Assembly: GCA_009692065.1 (NCBI GenBank)
Contig: SHZY01000037.1
Location: forward strand, 1-44,183
Direction: 5' to 3'
DNA from: Gemmataceae bacterium
Lineage (GTDB): Bacteria; Planctomycetota; Planctomycetia; Gemmatales; Gemmataceae
Length of the DNA: 44,183 nt
The notes beneath the pieces are model-generated. The model worked only from the letters and a program-made list of their open reading frames with translations. It was not told where the DNA came from and made no database searches. The position numbers and the translations under genes are program-made. Of the stretch, positions 8,511 to 17,020 are shown one piece after another. Position 1 is the first letter of the stretch. Each line of letters begins with the position of its first letter.

Positions 8511-9986
8511 ATGCGTCTAACCCTACAAACCTCGCCGCTCGCGAAGGTCGCCGCCGATTGGCTCGCCGTCGGCATCTGGGAGAACGAACCTCTTGCCGGC
8601 GCCGCACTCGAACTCGATGCCAAGCTCGGCGGCTTGCTCTCCAGGCTGCGCGAGGCGGGCGACGTCGCCGGCAAAGTGCGGGAGTTGACGCCGCTGTATC
8701 AAATATCGGGGATCGCCGCCAAGCGACTCATCTTGATCGGGCTGGGTTTGCGCGGCAAGGTCGATTTCGCGTCCCTGGTCGGCTTCGCTGCCGCAGCTGC
8801 GAAGATGCTGTCGGCGAAACCGGTACAGCGCGTCGCCTTGGCGCTGCCGGACGTGGGGCCGGCAATCGACGCCGATACGGCATTACGCGCGTGTGCCGCC
8901 GGCTTTTATCAGGGCGCCAGTTCGGCCGGCTTGCGCAAGAGTACCATCGAGCGCACACCGCCTGAGGAACTTTGCATCGTGGCGTCCGCGTCGTTGCAGG
9001 AGAGCTTGCGCCGGGCCTGGATCGAAGGCCGGGCGACCGACCTTGCCCGCGAGCTTGTCAACCTGCCGCCGTGCGATCTTTACCCGGAGACTTTCGCCGA
9101 GCGCGCCCGCGTGGTCGCCCTCAAGACAGGCCTCGAACTGCAGATTCTCGATGAGCAGCAGCTCCTGGCCGAGCGCATGAACGCGCTGCTTGCCGTGGCG
9201 CGAGGCTCGGAGCGGCCGCCGCGCCTGCTCGTTCTCCGGCACCGCGGCGGCGGCGACAAGCCGACCTTGGCTCTCGTAGGCAAGGGGGTCACGTTCGACT
9301 CCGGCGGGTTATCGCTCAAGACCACCGACCAGATGGTTGACATGAAATGCGATATGGCCGGCGCCGCCGCCGTCTTGGCCGCCATGCAGGCGATTGCCGA
9401 ATTGCAACTCCCCGTCAACGTGCTCGGCGTGATGGCCCTCGTCGAGAACATGCCGAGCGGCAAGGCGATGAAACTCGGCGACGTCTTAAAAGCGCGCAAC
9501 GGCAAGACCATCGAAGTGCTCAACACCGACGCCGAGGGGAGACTCATCCTGGCCGATGCGCTGGCGTATGCGGTCGATCAGAAGGCGAGCCATCTCGTCG
9601 ATCTGGCGACCTTGACCGGCGCCTGCATGGTCGCACTGGGTTACGACGTCGCGGGGCTGATGAGCAACGACGACGCGTGGAGTCAGAAGGTCTTGAGCGC
9701 GGCCCAGGCGGCAGGCGAGAAGGCCTGGCCCTTGCCGATGTTTCCGCACTATCGCGAGATGATCAAGAGCGATGTGGCCGACATGAAGAACACGGGCGGG
9801 TCACGCTATGCCGGGGCGATCTCGGCGGCCAAGTTCCTGGAGGAATTCGTGGGCGAGACGCCGTGGGTTCACCTGGACATCGCCGGACCGTCGTGGGCGG
9901 AGAAAGAAAACGCCACGCGTGAAGCGGGCGGGACGGGTTGTTTTGTGCGGACGCTGGTGGAATTAGTCCGCATTTTTTACGGGTGA
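8511..9986 (+). CDS. pepA: Leucyl aminopeptidase, family M17
   Basis: A cytosolic metalloexopeptidase that removes N-terminal residues from peptides, normally a hexamer with two divalent metal ions. The C-terminal catalytic domain is clear: VGKGVTFDSGGLSLK carries the first metal-binding Lys and Asp and a catalytic Lys, MKCDMAGAAAV adds an Asp, and NTDAEGRLILADAL (near residue 338) gives the Asp/Glu pair and the active-site Arg. The N-terminal part (to about 165) is the variable family domain. The 491-residue length is normal. The ATG start has no obvious Shine-Dalgarno. It stands alone between a terminator-like repeat and a palindromic repeat. The family call is firm; peptide preference cannot be read from sequence. 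Confidence 0.93.
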   Translation: MRLTLQTSPLAKVAADWLAVGIWENEPLAGAALELDAKLGGLLSRLREAGDVAGKVRELTPLYQISGIAAKRLILIGLGLRGKVDFASLVGFAAAAAKMLSAKPVQRVALALPDVGPAIDADTALRACAAGFYQGASSAGLRKSTIERTPPEELCIVASASLQESLRRAWIEGRATDLARELVNLPPCDLYPETFAERARVVALKTGLELQILDEQQLLAERMNALLAVARGSERPPRLLVLRHRGGGDKPTLALVGKGVTFDSGGLSLKTTDQMVDMKCDMAGAAAVLAAMQAIAELQLPVNVLGVMALVENMPSGKAMKLGDVLKARNGKTIEVLNTDAEGRLILADALAYAVDQKASHLVDLATLTGACMVALGYDVAGLMSNDDAWSQKVLSAAQAAGEKAWPLPMFPHYREMIKSDVADMKNTGGSRYAGAISAAKFLEEFVGETPWVHLDIAGPSWAEKENATREAGGTGCFVRTLVELVRIFYG

Positions 9987-10000
9987 TGCAAGATTGATTT

Positions 10001-10081
10001 GTAGGGTGGGTCGAGCGCAGCGAGGCCCATCACGGCGTTTCGTTACTTCCGGTGGGCCTCGCTGCGCTCGACCCACCCTAC
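10001..10081. repeat. 29-base-arm palindromic repeat, copy 1
   Basis: Perfect inverted arms at 10001-10029 and 10053-10081 (arm begins GTAGGGTGGGTCGAGC) enclose a 23-base loop. A second copy with identical arms is at 29703-29781. This copy lies between the convergent ends of the aminopeptidase and the PD40 protein genes. Confidence 0.95.
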
Positions 10082-10085
10082 GATT

Positions 10086-10934
10086 TCACTTTAGCATAGT
10101 AGTCGGCACGTACCAGATATCGAGTCCGCCCTTGCCGCCGGGGCGGTCGGAGACGAAGTAGAGGCGCGTGCCGTCGAAGCTGAGCGCCGGTTGCATGTCG
10201 CCCTTGGTGGTTTCCGGATGATTGAGCGCGGTGACGGGTTCGGGTTTCGGCCACGCCTCCGTCGTCTTGGTGCGTTTGCTGCGGAAGATGCCGAGCTTGC
10301 CGTCTTCGAGCGGTCCCTGCAGGTACATCGTCAGGCCGGAGCCGGTGAGGGTCGCGCGATGAAAGCCGGCGGGGAGGCCGAGTTCCTTGGCTTTCCCGAT
10401 CGGGCCTGGCACGGGGCCATTGGCGACGAACAATTTCCAGCCGTCCTCGGTCTTGCGGCTAAAGTAGAAGTCTTTGCCTGACGCGGTGACCCACGGATAC
10501 ATCTCATCCACCTTGGAATTGATGTCGCCGAGGACTGAGAGCGGCGCCTGGGTCCCCATTTGCCATTTGATGTCGAAGTTCTTGAAATTGAGAAACTTCT
10601 TGTCCGGAACCTCGTTGGTGACGAAGTACAGCTTGTTCTGATGCACGTGCGGGGAGCGCACGTCGGCATCGCGATCATAGATGAACGGCTTGCCGGGGCC
10701 GAAGGTCGCGGTCGTGGATGCGCGAGCTGAGCGATGGATGTCGTAATGCCTCTTGCCCTTGCGCACGAAATACAAACTCAAGCCATCGGGCGTTGCACAC
10801 GGATCCTCCTCGTTGGCGGCGGTGTTGAGTTTTTCGAGGTTAAAGACCTTGACCTGGTCCTGGCCCAGAATCTCACGCTGAAGGCCGAATGTCACGACGA
10901 GTCCCAAGCCAATTAGCGCAAGCCAGGATCGCAT
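10086..10934 (-). CDS. Secreted PD40 (WD40-like) beta-propeller protein
   Basis: A 282-residue protein with a signal peptide (MRSWLALIGLGLVVTFG) and a propeller built from TolB-like PD40 blades: DGLSLYFVRKG, NKLYFVTNE, GKDFYFSRKTEDG, LTMYLQGPLEDG and DGTRLYFVSDRPGG. I place the start at 10934 rather than further upstream because the signal peptide begins there and a GGAG precedes it by 10 bases. Such propellers usually bind proteins or glycans in the periplasm, and nothing here indicates an enzyme. It follows the next gene upstream on the same strand after 95 bases and could be co-transcribed with it. Confidence 0.75.
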   Translation of the reverse strand: MRSWLALIGLGLVVTFGLQREILGQDQVKVFNLEKLNTAANEEDPCATPDGLSLYFVRKGKRHYDIHRSARASTTATFGPGKPFIYDRDADVRSPHVHQNKLYFVTNEVPDKKFLNFKNFDIKWQMGTQAPLSVLGDINSKVDEMYPWVTASGKDFYFSRKTEDGWKLFVANGPVPGPIGKAKELGLPAGFHRATLTGSGLTMYLQGPLEDGKLGIFRSKRTKTTEAWPKPEPVTALNHPETTKGDMQPALSFDGTRLYFVSDRPGGKGGLDIWYVPTTMLK

Positions 10935-11029
10935 CGTTAGTATGCTCCGCAGGTGGGATGGGTGTTTTATGATAGTGTATTGACGCGACGGCGATCTGAA
11001 ATGTTCCGTATTCCTGCGGGATGTCAATT

Positions 11030-11842
11030 TCAATTCGGGCGATACGAAAAGACCTTCATGCACTCCGCGGCGCTTAGTTCGCGATGAAGCTCTGGCTCAA
11101 GAAAATCGATCCGCACGACCGTCAGCGTATTCTTGCTTCGGCCCGACTCCTGCCACTCCAGGCGGTGCGGCCACAGCGTCTCGGCGTCGAGATCAATGCA
11201 GCACGATCGTCCGGCGAACGCAGCACGCGCGCCTTGAGGGGGCTTCAAATCGCCCTGGATCCGGATCACGGGATTGCCTTCCAGAAGACCGGTTTGCATG
11301 GCGGCGTTGGTGAGCTGGTTCTTGAATTCTTGCACCAAGGCGTACGGGCCGCCGCAACCCATTTTGGCGAGCAACTCGTTCTTGTCAGTACGGTTGTCGG
11401 CCAGCAAACGCTTGACGCTGACCGTGGGATTCTGCCCGGCGTATAGCCGCGCCTCCGCGATCACGTCGCCGTCGCTCACCACCCGCAACTGGCTGATTCC
11501 GTTCTTCGCGACGATATTCATTTCGAGGCGAGCGCAGTGATTGGGCCCGCGCTGGAGGAACCCCTCGGCAAAAAAACTAGAATCCGCAGCGGTCACTGTT
11601 TGTCGAACCTTGGTTCGCAGCCAGGGTGTATTCTCCGGCTCCAAGACCGTGAGTACTTTCTGCAACAGTTGTTGCGCATCCAGGCCGGCGCCGACGATGT
11701 CGGCGTCAAGCGGCACGGCCTTGGGGACGAAGGTAGTTTCGGTTTGGCGGGCGAGGGGGGCGATTGAGCTTGGCCACGCGCCTGTGAGAAACACCGTGCT
11801 TACCAGGATTAACGCGGACAGGAAAACCAGGCGGGTCAGCAT
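11030..11842 (-). CDS. Secreted protein of unknown function
   Basis: A 270-residue protein beginning MLTRLVFLSALILVSTVFL, a signal peptide or anchor. I do not recognise a named family with certainty. The body (LLQKVLTVLE, then alternating beta-rich segments such as ARLEMNIVAKNG and RVVSDGDVIAEARLY, ending in HRLEWQESG and VVRIDFLEPEL) resembles LolA-like lipoprotein carriers, but this is only an impression. The start at 11842 is chosen because the hydrophobic leader begins there. A promoter-like sequence on this strand and a palindrome lie just upstream, shared with the divergent lipoprotein gene. Confidence 0.65.
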   Translation of the reverse strand: MLTRLVFLSALILVSTVFLTGAWPSSIAPLARQTETTFVPKAVPLDADIVGAGLDAQQLLQKVLTVLEPENTPWLRTKVRQTVTAADSSFFAEGFLQRGPNHCARLEMNIVAKNGISQLRVVSDGDVIAEARLYAGQNPTVSVKRLLADNRTDKNELLAKMGCGGPYALVQEFKNQLTNAAMQTGLLEGNPVIRIQGDLKPPQGARAAFAGRSCCIDLDAETLWPHRLEWQESGRSKNTLTVVRIDFLEPELHRELSAAECMKVFSYRPN

Positions 11843-11870
11843 GTCAAACTTTTCCGATTTTGACGAAAGT

Positions 11871-11917
11871 TCGGTCCACCGACGGACCGAGTATAACGTC
11901 AGGCGTAATTCTGTGAA
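11871..11917 (-). promoter_or_regulatory. Divergent promoter region with palindromic operator candidate
   Basis: On the minus strand TTCACA (11912-11917) and TATACT (11890-11895) are separated by 16 bases, a reasonable housekeeping promoter for the gene starting at 11842. A perfect palindrome, TCGGTCC-N6-GGACCGA, occupies 11871-11890, just downstream of that -10 box, where a repressor would block initiation. The region also serves the divergent gene starting at 11938. Regulator identity is unknown. Confidence 0.4.
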
Positions 11918-11937
11918 GGCCGAAAGGGGACCGGACC

Positions 11938-13572
11938 ATGAAACGGCGATTGATTGCAGCACTCCTGTTCGCAGGCGTTCTCAGCGGGTGCATCAGCACG
12001 GACGCTCCGGAGACGGGGGGCCCTCGCGCGAACTTCGGCCAGAGCTTCGGCCCGCCGAGCGTGCCCGGGGTCAAGGGGCCCTATGGTGAAGGGGTGCCGA
12101 TGGCCGCGCCGTGGTCCAGCAATCCGCCTGGAAGCGATTATGCGGCGCGGGTGATGATGTCGCAGAATCAGCCGCTGTCGCGAGTGCAAATCAACCCGCC
12201 GGGGATGGGTATGGGCGGCCCTCCTGGCATGAACATGCCGAACGTGCCGACGCCGCCGTATGGACTTATTTCGCCTCCAGGCGTGCCCGGGCTACCGGGA
12301 GCGCCAGGCGGCGGACCGTTCATGAAGACTGGCATGCCGGGGATGCCGTCGGGTGACGGTGGCGTGATCAACGCCAACGTGCCCCCCTTCGCTAAGACGC
12401 CGGGCGGCGTGAAGCCGGCGCAGTTTGCGAACAGCTCGCCTGTAGGGTCGCTCTTCCCCGCTCAGCGCTCGCAAGTCTTCTTCCCGAAGCCCGCGGGCAT
12501 GAAGATTTACTGGTTCACGCAAGGGCCTGACGGCAAGCCGAATTACTCGACGACGCCGCTCGAAACTCCGGGCCGTTACAATTTCGCTCAAGGGGCGATC
12601 TATCGGCTGAAACTGACGCACATCCCGTGGCGACCCGCGCTGGAACTCTATCCGACGCTGGAAGTGGTTCCGACCAGCCCGCGCACGAACGAATTCCTGG
12701 CTCACAACAGCATCCCGGTGGAGTTCAGCGAGGACGACTTCAAGCAAGTCGTCGATCGCAACTACATCGTCAAGGTGATCTACCTGCCTGACCCGCAATT
12801 TCAGGACGGCGCTGGCGCTGGTCCGGACGAGATCGTCTCCAGCCGGCTCGAACCAGGTCAGGATCCGATCCAGGAAGCACTGCGGCGCGGTAGCATCCTC
12901 CTTGTGTTGCGTATCGGCAACATCGATCAGGGCTTGCAGCATTCGCCGTCAACGACGGCGCCGATCCCCGGAGGCCCGCCGGCGCTGATGAAGCCGCCGG
13001 GCGTGGGAGTGTTGCCCTTCAATCAGGTTCCATTCCCGCTGACGCCGGTCACGCCGAGCGTGCCGAACCAGTTGCCGCCAAACTTGAAGCTGCCTGGCCC
13101 ACCGGAGAACAAGCCGGAAGTGAAGCCGGAGGTAAAGCCGGAAGTCAAAGTGGAGAAGGTTCCCGCACCGAAAAAGGAAGGGAACAACAACGAAGCGAAC
13201 AAGCTGACCGTGCCGCCGCTGAACATACCGGCTCCACCAGGCTTGAAGCTGGGCGAGAACACCAAGCCCACGACTCCGACGGTTCCGGTGATCCCGCTGC
13301 CGGGGTCGACGAACGACGAGAAGCCAGCCGTACCGCCGCTCCCGATGCCGGAAAAGAAGGACGACAAGGGCGCCAACACGATTCCAAGCGTACCTGCGCT
13401 ACCGAGCTTGCCGATCGTTCCAACGAGTTCGAGCAAGGAAGAGGACGTGAAGGGCGCGTCGCAGCCCGTGGCGCCGCCGATCGTGGTTCCGATGCTGCCG
13501 GCAATGGAACCGACCACGGTGACCCGGCCCGAGCTGCCGAGCATCCCGACGCTGCCGGTCCCGAAGCAGTAA
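11938..13572 (+). CDS. Proline-rich lipoprotein of unknown function
   Basis: A 544-residue protein with a lipoprotein signal (KRRLIAALLFAGVLSGC, lipobox LSGC), so probably anchored in a membrane facing the periplasm. Residues about 20-150 are Gly/Pro/Met rich. A folded domain at about 180-325 contains YRLKLTHIPWRPALELYPTL, IPVEFSEDDFKQVVDRNYI and ALRRGSILLVLRIGN. The C-terminal 200 residues are Pro-rich with Lys/Glu blocks and PEVKPEVKPEVK repeats, likely extended and perhaps spanning cell-wall material. The folded domain has a clear counterpart in the next gene. AAAGGGG precedes the ATG. The function is not known; a structural envelope role is inference. Confidence 0.7.
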   Translation: MKRRLIAALLFAGVLSGCISTDAPETGGPRANFGQSFGPPSVPGVKGPYGEGVPMAAPWSSNPPGSDYAARVMMSQNQPLSRVQINPPGMGMGGPPGMNMPNVPTPPYGLISPPGVPGLPGAPGGGPFMKTGMPGMPSGDGGVINANVPPFAKTPGGVKPAQFANSSPVGSLFPAQRSQVFFPKPAGMKIYWFTQGPDGKPNYSTTPLETPGRYNFAQGAIYRLKLTHIPWRPALELYPTLEVVPTSPRTNEFLAHNSIPVEFSEDDFKQVVDRNYIVKVIYLPDPQFQDGAGAGPDEIVSSRLEPGQDPIQEALRRGSILLVLRIGNIDQGLQHSPSTTAPIPGGPPALMKPPGVGVLPFNQVPFPLTPVTPSVPNQLPPNLKLPGPPENKPEVKPEVKPEVKVEKVPAPKKEGNNNEANKLTVPPLNIPAPPGLKLGENTKPTTPTVPVIPLPGSTNDEKPAVPPLPMPEKKDDKGANTIPSVPALPSLPIVPTSSSKEEDVKGASQPVAPPIVVPMLPAMEPTTVTRPELPSIPTLPVPKQ

Positions 13573-13577
13573 GAATC

Positions 13578-13743
13578 GTGGGACAGGATTCCAATCCTGT
13601 CCGGATAAACCAAACGGTAGCCGCATTCGCCGGAATGCGGGCGAAGCATCTCCTTCGTCCGGATTCCCGAAAATGCGGCTTCTTTCATTCTGATCGCGTT
13701 ATTAGCCGATTCTAGTAAGGACAGGATTGGAATCCTGTCCCAC
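13578..13743. repeat. MITE-like element with perfect 25-base inverted ends
   Basis: The sequences 13578-13602 (begins GTGGGACAGGATTCC) and 13719-13743 are exact reverse complements, 116 bases apart, and each arm is itself nearly palindromic. Inside are further inverted pieces (AGCCGCATTC near 13619 and AAATGCGGCT near 13673). No reading frame is present. It lies between two related envelope protein genes. Confidence 0.85.
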
Positions 13744-13764
13744 GGAAGCATTCGAGAGTCTAAC

Positions 13765-15225
13765 ATGCGATCCTACGGACTTTGCTTGGCGATCGTTCTG
13801 AGCATGGCCGAAGTTGCCCTGGGGCAATTTCCATTTCAGCAGGTCCCTGCGCCGCCGCCGCCGGGGCCGTTGATGTATGTGCGCTTCGCCGGTCCCAAAG
13901 GAGCGAAGATCACGGTCTATCGCGGCTTCGATCAGGGACAGACGCTGGAATTGCCGTGCACCCTCGGATTTCGCCCCGGTTACTCCTATCGCCTCGCCGT
14001 CTTCGACATTCCTGGTCTGCCACGGCATGTTTTCTGCCCGTCGCTTGAAGTGCGGGGCACCCTCGCGCTCTCGGGCAAGACACGCAACGCCGACTTTCCC
14101 GCCCAGATTAACTTCAACGAAGAGGAACTCGGTCGGGCCGTGCTTGGATCGTTCATCAAGAAGGTCGTCACCCTGGAACGCCCGGATCAAGCGATTCCGG
14201 TTGCGTCCAAGCCGGACCAGCCGCTCGAAATCCCGGTGCAGGCAACACGCGATCCGTTCGTCGAGGCAGCGGAGCGAGGAGCCCCGCTCATCGTCTATCA
14301 CCTTGGCCAACGCTTTTTGACGCCGCAGGAACTCAACGCCCTGGCGATCCCCGGCACCGTGCTGTTGCCGGGCGAACGCGTCCTCGGCACCCCCCGGCTG
14401 CCGCCGTACCTGTTCTGGAATTGGTATCCGGTTTTCGATCCGGTCCATGGGCCACGCCCGGCGTCGGAATTCAATACGGTCTATGATGGCGGCGATAGCG
14501 GCGCTCCCGCCGGCTTCAATCGCTTCGGCAAACTCAAGGGGCTCGACCCGACTGACACCATCGCCGAGTACACCGATAGCCGCGGCAACCAGAAGCACGC
14601 CGCCTCCAACCGCGTCGGCGTGTGCGTGCCGCGGTTCGTCATCATCAAGGCCGAGTACAACCTCGCACGCCAGTCGATGCGCACCCATCTCGGCGCCGCC
14701 CTCACCGCGACGTCGCCTTCCGCATCGGTCGGCCAGGCTTCAGCCAAGGAGCAATCGGCGCAGCAACATCCCGAATCGATCGGCACCAAGCTGCGGCTCA
14801 GCGGCACCTTCAACACGCTCGGCACCTCCGCCATGGGCCGCGTGCAAGGGCTAGAGATCAAATCGATCCTGCACGGCGTCGGCTCCGTGGACGTCATCGC
14901 CAACGGTCCGAAGCAGACTGAACCCGCCGACGGCCCGCTCATGATCATCAAGTGGCCCGACAAGACTTTTGCGAACGTCGGCGAGGTCGTCACGTTCTAT
15001 CTGAAGTACTCGAACACCGGCGGCCAGCCGATCACCAGCGTCGTCGTCTCAGACAGCCTTGCTGCGCGCTTCGAGTACGTCAAAGGCAGCACCAAGACCG
15101 ACCGCGACGCCCTCTTCACGACGCAGCTCAATGAAGCTGGCTCCACACTCCTGCGCTGGGAGTTCGGCGCCGCCCTGCAGCCGCGAGAGCACGGCTTGAT
15201 CACGTTCCAGGTGCGCGTTCGGTAG
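13765..15225 (+). CDS. Secreted protein with DUF11 domain, paralogous to the upstream lipoprotein
   Basis: A 486-residue protein with a signal peptide (MRSYGLCLAIVLSMAEVALGQ). The first domain, about residues 35-190, matches that of the preceding lipoprotein: YRLAVFDIPGLPRHVFCPSL, FPAQINFNEEELGRAV and EAAERGAPLIVYHLGQR align with its three motifs. The C-terminal 90 residues (VGEVVTFYLKYSNTGGQP, VVVSDSLAARFEYVKGS) form a DUF11-type beta domain common in large surface proteins. It is separated from the lipoprotein by a MITE-like repeat. Both are probably envelope components that arose by duplication (inference). Confidence 0.72.
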   Translation: MRSYGLCLAIVLSMAEVALGQFPFQQVPAPPPPGPLMYVRFAGPKGAKITVYRGFDQGQTLELPCTLGFRPGYSYRLAVFDIPGLPRHVFCPSLEVRGTLALSGKTRNADFPAQINFNEEELGRAVLGSFIKKVVTLERPDQAIPVASKPDQPLEIPVQATRDPFVEAAERGAPLIVYHLGQRFLTPQELNALAIPGTVLLPGERVLGTPRLPPYLFWNWYPVFDPVHGPRPASEFNTVYDGGDSGAPAGFNRFGKLKGLDPTDTIAEYTDSRGNQKHAASNRVGVCVPRFVIIKAEYNLARQSMRTHLGAALTATSPSASVGQASAKEQSAQQHPESIGTKLRLSGTFNTLGTSAMGRVQGLEIKSILHGVGSVDVIANGPKQTEPADGPLMIIKWPDKTFANVGEVVTFYLKYSNTGGQPITSVVVSDSLAARFEYVKGSTKTDRDALFTTQLNEAGSTLLRWEFGAALQPREHGLITFQVRVR

Positions 15226-15261
15226 CTTGGAATAAGAGAGAAAAGAGCTCGGCTCGCCGTG

Positions 15262-16613
15262 TCATCCAGAAACCACGGCGCCCGCGAGGTAGCTGCGCAG
15301 CTCGCAGAACACCTCGCTACAGCGTTCGCGCCAGGCCTGGTCCGCGGACTTCCGATGGGGCGAACTCATCAGCACAACGATATGCAGCAGGTTTTGCTGG
15401 TGGGGATTGTTGCGTTCGAGGCGTAATTTCAGATCGACAATGCCGGCCTTGCGGCCAATGCCGAGCCAGGAGAAAACGCTCTTGGATTTCGCATTCTCGC
15501 CGCCGATGCGCATCTTGATCATGCCGGGGACGCTTTCGAGCACTTCGCCCTGGTTGTCCTGAACGAAGCCGCGCAGCTTGTAGGTGGCGATGGTGTCGGG
15601 CATCCACGCTTCCAGTTGATGCATGACCACATTGGGATCGAAGGCCGGTAGAGCTGCCGGCCCGATCACCGCGGTCTTCTGGGGTTCGGCAACATCTTCC
15701 AACGCGGGCGCCGGCTGGCTCGGGTCCGGATTGAACCGATGTTCGACCGCTCGTAGCGCCCTGTCAAACAATTCGCCCAGTTCGCGCGCGCTCCCCGGCC
15801 GATCGTTCGGCGTTTTCGCCAGGCAGCGCATCACCACCGCTTCGATCTCCGGCGGGATTCCCGCGGCTGCCCCAACCTCCGCAAAACTCGGCGGTGCCTC
15901 CGTGGCATGGGCGAAGAGCACATCCATCGTCTCTTCGCGAATGAACGGCAGCCGGCCGGTCAGCAACTCAAACAACATGACGCCGACGCCGTAGATGTCG
16001 CAGCGGTAATCGGTCTCCTCGCCCCGGACTTGCTCCGGCGAGATGTAGCCCGGCGTGCCCACGGCGAAGTCGATGCCGGAATTCGATTGATGGTGCAAGT
16101 TGCCCATGCCGTTGGTGTTGTCGATCAACTTGGCCAGGCCGAAGTCCATGACCTTGATTTTTTCGTAGGGCGTATCAGGATCGACGACCATCAGGTTGGC
16201 CGGCTTCAGATCGCGATGGATGATCCCCTCGGAATGGGCTGCGTACAGCGCCTCGCACAGATGGCTGAGCATGCGCCCGACGCGCGCGGGCGACAGCTTG
16301 CCGCCGTTGCCGTGCATTAGTGTATCGAGGCTGATGCCGCGCACGTATTCCATGACAATGCATGGCCCGAGCGGATCGTTGAGCGACGCATCGTACAACG
16401 CCACCACGTACGGGTGCTGAAAGCGGGCCATTAGCAGCATTTCACGCTGAAAACGCTCGCGAAATTTCGGATCGTTGGCGACATGCTCGTGCATGACCTT
16501 GACGACGACCTGCCGGCCAAGATCGATCTGCCTGGCCAGATAGACGCGGCCCATACCCCCTCAGCGAGGAGCTTGATGGTCTCGTAACGTCCCAGAAAAA
16601 TTAGGCCGGCCAT
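15262..16613 (-). CDS. Ser/Thr protein kinase, frameshifted in the glycine-rich loop
   Basis: A Hanks-type kinase. Corrected, it would be about 450 residues starting at ATG 16613: FLGRYETIKLLAEG continues into GMGRVYLARQ only if one base is added to the C5 run at 16556-16560 (G5 on the coding strand). As written, the frame beginning at 16554 lacks the first part of the ATP-binding loop. The rest is intact: the ATP Lys in VVVKVMHEH (about 39), HRDLKPAN (133-140), DFG (157-159) and GTPGYISPEQ. After the kinase domain (about residue 285) comes a C-terminal domain of unknown role, with no obvious membrane segment. Either the gene is broken, the run varies in length, or the base is a sequencing error. 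Confidence 0.8.
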
Positions 16614-16751
16614 GATGGATGTGTACTTTATCCATGTTGATGGGGAATCTGCGCAAGGATAGGTCACGAAATGCGGCCATGGAGGCGAAGTTGGCTGAAT
16701 TGCTTGCATTGCGCCTACGACCAATACACACACAGCCTGATGTGTACACAC

Positions 16752-16765
16752 GTTCCACGTGGAAC
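16752..16765. promoter_or_regulatory. parS-like centromere palindrome
   Basis: GTTCCACGTGGAAC is a perfect 14-base palindrome. With flanking bases it reads CGTTCCACGTGGAACA, matching the general ParB-binding site (TGTTNCACGTGNAACA) at all but the first base. It lies in non-coding DNA. ParB bound at such sites organises the replication-origin region and loads SMC. No parA or parB gene is in the window. Confidence 0.6.
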
Positions 16766-16829
16766 ATTGCGGATAGTGGTGGGTCACAGCTAACGTGTTG
16801 GGTTGAGGGCTCCGGCATCACCGACAAAA

Positions 16830-16947
16830 CACCGTTTGTAAACGGTGAGTACCCCTCCATCAAGTTGTGTGACCTGGCGAGTCATACCTCAATCGAAGGG
16901 GTCGAGAGCTGCGGCATCCCACCAGAAACCACCGTTTGGTGACGGTG
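16830..16947. repeat. Two hairpin motifs spaced exactly 100 bases
   Basis: CACCGTTTGTAAACGGTG (16830-16847) and CACCGTTTGGTGACGGTG (16930-16947) agree at 15 of 18 positions. Each is preceded by CGGCATC and an A-rich segment and followed by GA.T.CCC, so a longer unit has been duplicated. The first has 8-base perfect arms. No T run follows, so they are unlikely to be terminators. Confidence 0.6.
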
Positions 16948-17020
16948 ACTGCCCGTGGCATGTAAATATAAGTGCATGCAGAAATCTGAATGATGAATTC
17001 ACTTTAGGACGCGAGGCGTG

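Larger units (their letters stand above)
16614..17020. other. Gene-poor stretch upstream of the kinase
   Basis: About 400 bases without a convincing gene, visibly less GC-rich than the neighbours. It contains a parS-like palindrome (16752-16765) directly preceded by a second palindrome, TGTGTACACA (16741-16750), and two related hairpin motifs (16830-16947). A plus-strand frame of about 100 codons (16619-16942) crosses it, but its codon use is unlike that of the surrounding genes. Confidence 0.6.

Noticed and set aside
16619-16942. A plus-strand frame of about 107 codons across the parS-like region
   Set aside because: Third codon positions are not GC-rich as in the neighbours, no ribosome binding site precedes it, it contains palindromes that explain the sequence better, and the product matches nothing I recognise. 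Not fully excluded.
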